The translations under genes and the position numbers were made by a program. A stretch of 6,863 bases of DNA from Nitrospirota bacterium (GTDB lineage Bacteria > Nitrospirota > Nitrospiria > Nitrospirales > Nitrospiraceae): NCBI GenBank assembly GCA_004296865.1, contig SCVQ01000046.1, positions 1 to 6,863 of the forward strand. Reading direction: 5' to 3'. The notes under the pieces are model-generated. The model was given only the letters and a program-made list of their open reading frames with translations. It did no database searches and was not told the origin of the DNA. Below, piece by piece: positions 1 to 5,049 of the stretch. Positions within the stretch are counted from its first letter, which is position 1; each line of letters opens with the position of its first letter.

Positions 1-121
1 TCAACCGGGCGATTAACGAGTCGTCGGCAAGAGTGACGTCCTGCTTCGTTTCCGGGCAGCAAAGAATCGCCAGCAATTCCTTATCGATGTTGACTTTTTT
101 CGAGGAAGCTTGTGTTTCCAT
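1..121 (-). CDS. Trm112-like family protein, N-terminal part (cut by left edge)
   Basis: Reading the reverse strand from the ATG ending at 121 gives 40 uninterrupted codons to the window edge. After a short polar leader the protein reads ELLAILCCPETKQDV, followed by TLADDSLIARL. This is the pattern of bacterial Trm112/UPF0434-like small proteins (E. coli YcaR relatives), which start with a leucine-rich helix leading into a CP-x-x-K knuckle. The member here has CCPETK, so the usual second cysteine of CPxC is replaced. Eukaryotic and archaeal Trm112 is a zinc-binding activator of methyltransferases; the bacterial role is poorly defined. A strong purine-rich site (AGGGAGGG on the reverse strand, 126-133) sits 4 bases upstream of the ATG and supports the start. 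The gene is divergent from all others here. The family call rests on about 25 residues. Confidence 0.72.
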   Translation of the reverse strand, partial: METQASSKKVNIDKELLAILCCPETKQDVTLADDSLIARL

Positions 122-224
122 CGGACCCTCCCTAGCCTTGGGGACCTTCCTCCCCGGTCAAGCGAGATGCGATACTGACACCCACAGTAGATGAATCCAG
201 GCGGAAGATCAAGAGGCCGATAGA

Positions 225-929
225 GTGTGCCAAGCGGTGAATGACTTGGTGGAATCTGGTAAACTGTTGCGAGTGGAGGCTGTCGTGGATCGACCGCATC
301 GGGTCAGGCGATACTTTTTCACCGGGTTGTTGGTGCTGGTGCCGGCCTGGGGCACGTTCCTCATCTTGCACGCCCTCTTCCACACTATCGATGGCTTGAT
401 TGCCAATCTTCTGGGCCCGGCCGGTCGGTTTGATGTTCCAGGGCTGGGAGTCGCGGCTCTTTTCGGTCTCATCCTCCTCACGGGCATCGTCGTGACGCAC
501 ATCATCGGTCAGCCGATGCTGCGTTGGGCCAATGAGCTGGTCCAAAGTATCCCGCTGGTGAGCAGCATCTATCTGACCCTCAAGGGCGTGACCGAATTTT
601 TCAACTTTCAATCCCGGTTCAATCGCAGCACCGTGGCGGTGTTTCCGTTCCCACGCCGCGGGCTGTGGGCGCTGGGGTTTGTCATGGGGGCGGCGCCTGC
701 CGCGCTGCAAGTCGTTCCTCTCCAGACGCTCATGATGGTGTTTGTTCCAACGGCCATCCATCCCTTTACCGGTTACCTGGCATTTGTGCCGAACAATCAG
801 GTGATCACGATCAATCTTCCGCCCGAAGAGGCGATGAAGATGGAGTTTTCGGCCGGCCTGTACCGTCCGCAGCAGGGCTGGCTCACGTCGTCGAAGAAGC
901 CGGAGTCCGAGGAACAAGGGAGGGCGTGA
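225..929 (+). CDS. DUF502 family membrane protein
   Basis: The 234-residue reading matches the DUF502 family of small inner-membrane proteins, whose biochemical role is unknown. A basic stretch RPHRVRRYF (residues 23-31) leads into a first membrane segment at about 31-55 containing GLLVLVPAWGT. A second segment spans about 73-97. Then come family-typical blocks: IPLVSSIYLTLKGVTEFF (109-126) and VFVPTAIHPFTGYLAFVP (172-189), followed by NQVITINLPPEEAMKMEFSAG. The C-terminus is a short charged cytosolic tail. The start is uncertain. GTG 225 has AAGAGG 8 bases upstream. GTG 285 has the better GGAGG at 275-279 with 5-base spacing, and begins MDRPHRVRRY, closer to usual family N-termini. The frame is closed upstream by a stop at 192-194. 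It is followed after 8 bases by the GNAT gene, so the two are probably cotranscribed. Confidence 0.88.
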   Translation: MCQAVNDLVESGKLLRVEAVVDRPHRVRRYFFTGLLVLVPAWGTFLILHALFHTIDGLIANLLGPAGRFDVPGLGVAALFGLILLTGIVVTHIIGQPMLRWANELVQSIPLVSSIYLTLKGVTEFFNFQSRFNRSTVAVFPFPRRGLWALGFVMGAAPAALQVVPLQTLMMVFVPTAIHPFTGYLAFVPNNQVITINLPPEEAMKMEFSAGLYRPQQGWLTSSKKPESEEQGRA

Positions 930-937
930 CAGGCGCC

Positions 938-1474
938 ATGTCAGGGCCAATGCCGGATCAACTCATCGTCCGTTCCGCCCGACTGGGCGATGTCGATGTG
1001 CTCGTGGACTTCAGCGCCGCCATGGCGAAGGAGACGGAGGGCAGAGTATTAGATGGGGCACGACTGCGCCAGGGAACGTTGGCGGTGCTGGAATCACCCG
1101 CGCGCGGCTTTTACCTGGTGGCCGAGCTACCCGGCGCCTCATCCGGGGGATCAACTCCTGGTGTGGTGGGGCAGTTGCTCGTGACCTACGAATGGAGCGA
1201 TTGGCGGAATGCCACCTTCTGGTGGATCCAGAGCGTGTATGTCCATGAAGCCTGGCGTCGGCGCGGGGTCTATCGCCGGATGCATGAGGCCGTGCTTGAA
1301 CAAGCCAAGGCGCGGAAGGATGTCTGCGGGGTTCGCCTGTATGTCGAGCAGGAGAATACAACGGCTCAGACCGTCTATCAACGGGTCGGCTTAATGCCTT
1401 CCGCGTACCGGGTCTTCGAGGAGGACTTCATCCTGGCCAAACGAGTTGGCCAAGGCAATCCATCCACGAAGTGA
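938..1474 (+). CDS. GNAT family N-acetyltransferase
   Basis: A 178-residue protein with the GNAT fold, expected to transfer an acetyl group from acetyl-CoA to an amine on an unknown small molecule or protein in the cytosol. IVRSARLGDVDVLVDF (10-25) is the usual first strand and helix. GQLLVTYEWSDWRNATFWWI (78-97) is the central hairpin. SVYVHEAWRRRGVYRRMHEAV (99-119) is the acetyl-CoA binding motif A, with the second glycine of the R-x-x-G-x-G loop replaced by tyrosine, as in several relatives. VRLYVEQENTTAQTVYQRVGL (132-152) is motif B. The WSDWRN...FWWIQSVYV wording is familiar from a widespread, uncharacterised acetyltransferase group. The reading frame extends far upstream inside the DUF502 gene, so the start is a choice: ATG 938 is used here. 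GTG 926 (overlapping the previous stop) and ATG 950 are alternatives; AAGGGAGGG at 916-924 serves either of the first two. Confidence 0.87.
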   Translation: MSGPMPDQLIVRSARLGDVDVLVDFSAAMAKETEGRVLDGARLRQGTLAVLESPARGFYLVAELPGASSGGSTPGVVGQLLVTYEWSDWRNATFWWIQSVYVHEAWRRRGVYRRMHEAVLEQAKARKDVCGVRLYVEQENTTAQTVYQRVGLMPSAYRVFEEDFILAKRVGQGNPSTK

Positions 1475-1528
1475 GAGGAGCAAAGACGGAGTGAGGCAAG
1501 GTTCCAGCGACAAAGAGGAGATGGCGCT

Positions 1529-1936
1529 ATGCAAGGCACGATAACGACACGCGGGTTGATCGCAACGGCCTGCACGCTATTCTTGTGCCTGAGCCTGCTC
1601 AACGGTTGTTCCTTCAATCGGGGCACGGTCGGGGATGAGTTGAAGCAGGAAAATGTGGACGCGATCAAGAAAGGCGTGAGCACGAGGGCTGAGGTTGTCG
1701 CCGCTCTCGGTGCGCCGGACCGGATTATCCAGGCCAATGGCCATGAGATCTTCCAGTATTATCGGTACGATATCAAGGCCAAGGGCTTGTTCCTGTTGAT
1801 TTTGAATTTCTCACGCATCAACATCAAGAGCGATGACCTCTATATATTTATCGACAAGAACGGAGTGGTGGATGAAGTGGTCCTCGGCAAACGGACCGAT
1901 CGGCTTGAGTTCCAGTTCTGGCCGTTCGGCGATTGA
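1529..1936 (+). CDS. Small lipoprotein with BamE/SmpA-like domain
   Basis: A 135-residue predicted lipoprotein. Residues 1-26 are a signal peptide: a short polar N-region, a hydrophobic core (about 9-24), and the lipobox LLNGC with lipidated Cys27. Ser at +2 suggests outer-membrane sorting by the usual enterobacterial rule. The mature part reads IKKGVSTRAEVVAALGAPDRII (46-67), then HEIFQYYRYD and LYIFIDKNGVVDEVVLG (104-120). This is the two-helix plus three-strand layout of BamE/SmpA-OmlA-type proteins, which stabilise envelope assemblies. It is not obviously the canonical BamE, so no symbol is given. A good SD (AGAGGAG, 1514-1520) lies 8 bases before the ATG. A competing ATG at 1521 is out of frame. 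The next gene, a related lipoprotein, follows after 7 bases. A structural role in the envelope is inference. Confidence 0.82.
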   Translation: MQGTITTRGLIATACTLFLCLSLLNGCSFNRGTVGDELKQENVDAIKKGVSTRAEVVAALGAPDRIIQANGHEIFQYYRYDIKAKGLFLLILNFSRINIKSDDLYIFIDKNGVVDEVVLGKRTDRLEFQFWPFGD

Positions 1937-1943
1937 CCGGATC

Positions 1944-2384
1944 ATGTTCCGATGCTGCCGATCGGGCCTCGCCTTCCTGACGATGCTGCTGACCCTGTCC
2001 GGCTGCGGGCTTGCCAGCTTCAACAGATTGTCGGTCAACGATCCCATCAAGCAGGAGGATGTGGCCTTCATCGAGCTGGAACACACGACCTTTACCCAGG
2101 TCGTAGCGAAACTGGGCACACCCGATGAGCTCATCTCCCTGGGTGATGACGAGGGCGCGGTGGCGTTCTATCACTTCCTCGACGCCAAATATACACGCAT
2201 CAATTATGGCTGGCCGCTTCAATTTGTCTCGCCGGTTCCTGTGGACATGATCCTGGCCGGCGGCGGGCTTGGCACCAACATGTTCCTGGTGATGTTCGAT
2301 CACCAGTGGATCGCCAAGCAGCAGAGTTTTGCCAAGCACCTGCTGGCCAACCGGCACCGGCTCTGGCCGTTCAAAGACAATTAG
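1944..2384 (+). CDS. Small lipoprotein, tandem paralog of the preceding gene
   Basis: A 146-residue predicted lipoprotein. The signal peptide has basic MFRCCR, a hydrophobic core, and lipobox TLSGC with lipidated Cys21 followed by Gly. The mature start SFNRLSVNDPIKQEDV aligns without gaps to SFNRGTVGDELKQENV of the upstream lipoprotein. VVAKLGTPDELI aligns to VVAALGAPDRII. Both proteins end in a WPF motif (LWPFKDN here, FWPFGD upstream). The middle differs: here there is a hydrophobic stretch, PVPVDMILAGGGLGTN (97-112), then FLVMFDHQW. The two genes therefore look like an old tandem duplication. The frame runs open upstream to 1833, but those residues overlap the previous gene and lack signal features, so ATG 1944 is chosen. 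The SD is weak, which suggests coupling to translation of the gene 7 bases upstream. Function is unknown; location in the periplasmic face of a membrane is inferred. Confidence 0.8.
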   Translation: MFRCCRSGLAFLTMLLTLSGCGLASFNRLSVNDPIKQEDVAFIELEHTTFTQVVAKLGTPDELISLGDDEGAVAFYHFLDAKYTRINYGWPLQFVSPVPVDMILAGGGLGTNMFLVMFDHQWIAKQQSFAKHLLANRHRLWPFKDN

Positions 2385-2393
2385 GCCGGAAGG

Positions 2394-2422
2394 TTGTTGC
2401 GACCTCCGCATCCCGCTATAAT
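2394..2422 (+). promoter_or_regulatory. Sigma70-type promoter of the LOG gene
   Basis: TTGTTG at 2394-2399 and a perfect TATAAT at 2417-2422 are separated by exactly 17 bases, the ideal spacing. The -35 box matches the consensus at its first three positions only. A start about 7 bases downstream of the -10 would fall at 2429-2431, on or just before the ATG of the LOG gene. The site lies in the 46-base gap after the lipoprotein pair, so it likely begins a new transcription unit. Confidence 0.6.
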
Positions 2423-2440
2423 GGTCCGACATGGGACCAT
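2421..2440 (+). repeat. Inverted repeat with the LOG start codon in its loop
   Basis: ATGGTCC at 2421-2427 is perfectly complementary to GGACCAT at 2434-2440. The 6-base loop GACATG contains the ATG of the LOG gene at 2431-2433. The left arm overlaps the last two bases of the TATAAT box. It could be a translation-controlling hairpin in read-through RNA or a DNA operator at the transcription start. Function is not shown; the symmetry is directly visible. Confidence 0.5.
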
Positions 2441-3288
2441 CCCGGGCACATCGAGCCAAACTTCTCAAAACCATCCTGCGATCACACGCCTACCGTCGAG
2501 CCGACCAGGACTCGGAATTCTTGAACCGTGAAGAACTGCGACCCGTCCGGCTGCAGCTGGAACTGCTGAAGCCGGAGTTGATCCAGCAGGATGAGGGCAT
2601 CCATTCCACGGTCGTCGTGTTCGGAAGTTCACGCCTGACCGAACCGGCCGAGGCCAAACGGAGCCTGGCCCAGGCCAACGCCGCGCTGGCACGCAAACCG
2701 AACGATCCGGAACGAAAACGGGCCGTTGCCGTCGCGCGGCGTCAGATGGCGCTGTCCCCTTATTATGATGAGGCCAGGGAGTTCGGGCGCCTGGTCTCGT
2801 CGGTGTGTCAGACGGACGGACGCTGTGAGTATGTGGTGGTGACGGGCGGAGGTCCAGGCATCATGGAGGCGGCGAACCGCGGTGCTGCGGATATCGGCGC
2901 CAAGTCCATGGGGCTCAATATCACGCTGCCGCACGAACAGCAGCCCAATCCTTACATCACACCGGCCCTTTGTTTTCAGTTCCGATACTTCGCGCTTCGC
3001 AAGATGCATTTCCTGCTCCGCGCCCGTGCGTTGGTGGCCTTTCCCGGAGGCTTCGGCACGATGGACGAATTGTTCGAAGCGCTGACCCTCCTGCAGACCG
3101 GTACGGTGACCGGGGTCACGATCGTACTGGTCGGACGAGCCTTTTGGGAACGACTCATCAATTGGTCCATGTTGGTGGAGGAGGGCTTGATCGGCCCGGA
3201 GGACCTGGACCTCATCCACTATGCCGAGACGGCCCAGGAGGCCTGGGACATCATTGCCGCCAGCCGGCCAACGGGTCCGTCCAGATGA
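2431..3288 (+). CDS. LOG family protein (TIGR00730-type nucleotide 5'-monophosphate phosphoribohydrolase-like)
   Basis: A 285-residue LOG (lysine decarboxylase-like, Rossmann-fold) protein. LOG enzymes cleave the base from nucleoside 5'-monophosphates, releasing ribose 5-phosphate; plant and some bacterial members activate cytokinins, others act on purine or pyrimidine nucleotides. The first strand is STVVVFGSSRL (59-69). GGGPGIMEAANRG (139-151) is the phosphate-binding motif, FRYFALRK (184-191) carries the active-site basic residues, and PGGFGTMDE (205-213) is the PGGxGTxxE signature with Glu213. It is longer than the minimal family (about 190). The extra length comes from an N-terminal segment of about 58 residues and a charged helical insert at about 70-109. 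No SD precedes ATG 2431, consistent with a leaderless message from the promoter just upstream; TTG 2521 with AGGA 10 bases before is a weaker alternative. Its stop overlaps the next ATG (ATGA). The substrate cannot be told from sequence. Confidence 0.9.
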   Translation: MGPSRAHRAKLLKTILRSHAYRRADQDSEFLNREELRPVRLQLELLKPELIQQDEGIHSTVVVFGSSRLTEPAEAKRSLAQANAALARKPNDPERKRAVAVARRQMALSPYYDEAREFGRLVSSVCQTDGRCEYVVVTGGGPGIMEAANRGAADIGAKSMGLNITLPHEQQPNPYITPALCFQFRYFALRKMHFLLRARALVAFPGGFGTMDELFEALTLLQTGTVTGVTIVLVGRAFWERLINWSMLVEEGLIGPEDLDLIHYAETAQEAWDIIAASRPTGPSR

Positions 3289-4682
3289 AGATTTCATTCC
3301 ACGGTGCAGCCAGGTCGGTGACCGGCAGCCGCCACCTGATCCAGTGCGGTGGGACGCGCGTCCTGCTGGACTGCGGACTCTTCCAGGGCCGTCGCGAGGA
3401 ATCGGACAGCCGGAACCGCGAACTCGGCTTCGATCCCAAGTCCGTGAACGCCGTGCTGCTCTCCCATGCGCACATCGACCATTCCGGAGCGCTCCCGGCG
3501 CTGGCCAAACGCGGATTTTCAGGCAAGGTGCACATGACCGGGGCGACGGGGGATCTGACCGAGATGATGCTGGAAGATTCCGCGCACATCCAGCAGAGTG
3601 ACTGCGAGTACGTCAACAAGAAGGAACGACGCAAAGGAAAGGACTGCCGTCGGCCCTACTATGACGCAGACGATGTGCGGGCCATCACCCAGCGATTCGC
3701 CGGGGTACGCTACGGCGATGTCTTCCAGGTGAGGCCGCGCCTCAAGGCCTCCTTCCATGATGCCGGCCACATCCTGGGCTCCGCGGCTATCCGGCTCATG
3801 GCGACGGCCGGGGGGGGAACGACCACCCTCCTCTTCTCGGGGGACCTGGGCCGTAAGCAGATGCCGATTCTGCGGGACCCGGAAGCCCCGCCCCCCTGCG
3901 ACGCGTTGATCATCGAGTCTACTTACGGCGACCGGATCCACAGCGAAAGCCGGGACGAGGCCACGCAAAAAGTGCAGGCGATGGTCGCGCGGGCGGTCGC
4001 GAACCGGAGCAAAATCATCGTGCCGGCCTTTGCAGTGGGGCGGACACAGGATCTTGTGGTGTGGATCAAGGAGCTCGTCAAGGAGGGGCGGATTGAGCCG
4101 TTGCCGATCTACATCGACTCCCCGATGGCGACGAAGGCGACCGAGATCTTCCGGCGGCACCCGGAGTGCTACGACGAGGAGACGTATCGGATCTTAACGT
4201 CCGAAGGGGACCCCTTTGTGGCTCGCTACATTCACTACGTCTCGTCGGTTCAGGAGAGCCAGAAGCTCAACGGCATCAAAGGGCCTTGCGTCATCATTTC
4301 GGCCTCGGGGATGTGCGAAGGCGGGCGTATCGTCCACCATCTCAAGCACGCGATCCAGGATGAAGCGAACATCATTGCCATCGTCGGGTTTCAAGCCGAG
4401 CATACGCTGGGGCGGAAACTCGTCGAAGGCTGGGACACCGTCCCGCTGTTCGGCGTGCCGACGCCTAGACGCGCCCAGGTCGTCCGGTTCAACGGGCTCT
4501 CCGCCCATGCGGATCGGGAGGATCTTCTGGCCTATGTCCGGGCGATCACTCCGTCGCCGGCGACGGTGTTCGTCGTGCACGGGGAGGAGAAGCAATCCTG
4601 CTCGTTCGCTGCGGCCCTCCGTGCCGAGTATCCCCGCATGGACGTGATCGTGCCGGAGCCGGGATCGGTCCATGACCTCTAA
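3285..4682 (+). CDS. MBL-fold beta-CASP ribonuclease-like metallohydrolase
   Basis: A 465-residue protein of the metallo-beta-lactamase/beta-CASP class, relatives of CPSF-73/Ysh1 and of bacterial RNA exonucleases such as TTHA0252. Metal-binding motifs are intact: HAHIDH (61-66), AGHILGSA with His162, SGDLGR with Asp187. Beta-CASP motifs are also present: ESTYGDR with Glu211 (motif A), SASGMCEGGRIVHHL (339-353), the GFQAEHTLGR block (368-377), SAHAD (407-410) and VHGE (431-434) in the C-terminal region. This implies a two-zinc cytosolic nuclease cutting single-stranded RNA. The length is normal for the family. The frame is open from 2970, inside the LOG gene, but ATG 3285 begins the canonical MKISFHGAARSVTGS and overlaps the LOG stop as ATGA, implying translational coupling. 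An eight-G run at 3810-3817 lies in the coding region without breaking the frame. DNA or phosphoester substrates are less likely alternatives. Confidence 0.94.
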   Translation: MKISFHGAARSVTGSRHLIQCGGTRVLLDCGLFQGRREESDSRNRELGFDPKSVNAVLLSHAHIDHSGALPALAKRGFSGKVHMTGATGDLTEMMLEDSAHIQQSDCEYVNKKERRKGKDCRRPYYDADDVRAITQRFAGVRYGDVFQVRPRLKASFHDAGHILGSAAIRLMATAGGGTTTLLFSGDLGRKQMPILRDPEAPPPCDALIIESTYGDRIHSESRDEATQKVQAMVARAVANRSKIIVPAFAVGRTQDLVVWIKELVKEGRIEPLPIYIDSPMATKATEIFRRHPECYDEETYRILTSEGDPFVARYIHYVSSVQESQKLNGIKGPCVIISASGMCEGGRIVHHLKHAIQDEANIIAIVGFQAEHTLGRKLVEGWDTVPLFGVPTPRRAQVVRFNGLSAHADREDLLAYVRAITPSPATVFVVHGEEKQSCSFAAALRAEYPRMDVIVPEPGSVHDL

Positions 4683-4703
4683 CATCCGGCCGCGAGGCAG
4701 GAC

Positions 4704-5039
4704 GTGAGCACGAATCAGTCCAATTGGATCGTTGAAACCGGCCAGGCCTGGAAACTCTACGTAGCGGTGGCCGGCTTTACCGGGGCGCTGCTCTGTTTCA
4801 CGCTCGGTATCTTTTCGCTTGTCACCGGCGGGGAACGGTTTCTGGCGCTGGTGTCTTGCGGGCTCTTCCTGGGCTGTGCCACCTTCCTCTGGTTCACGGC
4901 GGTGCTGCGTTGCCCCCATTGCGCAAACAAGTTGGTCTGGACGATGGTGTCCACCCGTCCGCACAGTTCCTGGGTCGTGGACTTGGCCGCGCTTGAGTCC
5001 TGTCCGGCTTGCGGCGGCCGACTCGACCGTGTGGCTTGA
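4704..5039 (+). CDS. Two-helix membrane protein with C-terminal zinc ribbon
   Basis: A 111-residue protein that I do not recognise as a named family. It has a short polar N-terminus, two hydrophobic segments (about 18-40 and 47-68) joined by TGGERF, then a soluble tail with CPHC (Cys70, Cys73) and CPAC (Cys100, Cys103). The paired CxxC motifs, 26 residues apart, form a typical zinc ribbon or rubredoxin-like knuckle. The first pair begins right at the end of the second membrane helix. Both termini probably face the cytosol, with the zinc ribbon on the inner surface. The start is GTG 4704, with GAGG at 4694-4697 six bases upstream; no ATG gives a sensible N-terminus. It lies 21 bases after the nuclease gene and 10 before the peptidase gene, so cotranscription is likely. 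A role as a membrane-tethered adaptor or metal-responsive protein is only a guess. Confidence 0.8.
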   Translation: MSTNQSNWIVETGQAWKLYVAVAGFTGALLCFTLGIFSLVTGGERFLALVSCGLFLGCATFLWFTAVLRCPHCANKLVWTMVSTRPHSSWVVDLAALESCPACGGRLDRVA

Positions 5040-5049
5040 AGGAGGTCGC

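Noticed and set aside
138..155. GGGGA...TCCCC inverted repeat in the divergent gap
   Set aside because: Only five base pairs, in a C/G-rich stretch; too short to call an operator or terminator.
122..224. Promoters in the divergent gap between the Trm112-like and DUF502 genes
   Set aside because: Only weak -10-like strings (such as GATACT at 171-176) without a -35 at proper spacing were found on either strand, so no site is called, though promoters are expected here.
665..937. N-terminal extension of the acetyltransferase frame into the DUF502 gene
   Set aside because: It overlaps conserved DUF502 blocks in another frame and carries no GNAT feature before about residue 9 of the chosen protein.
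132..950. A 272-codon reverse-strand frame opposite the DUF502 gene
   Set aside because: Its product is low-complexity Arg/His/Gln-rich. The opposite strand encodes a clear DUF502 membrane protein.
2970..3284. N-terminal extension of the nuclease frame into the LOG gene
   Set aside because: The residues before ATG 3285 are Arg/Pro/Gly-rich and out-of-frame translation of a conserved LOG core; the beta-CASP family begins at MKISFHGAAR.
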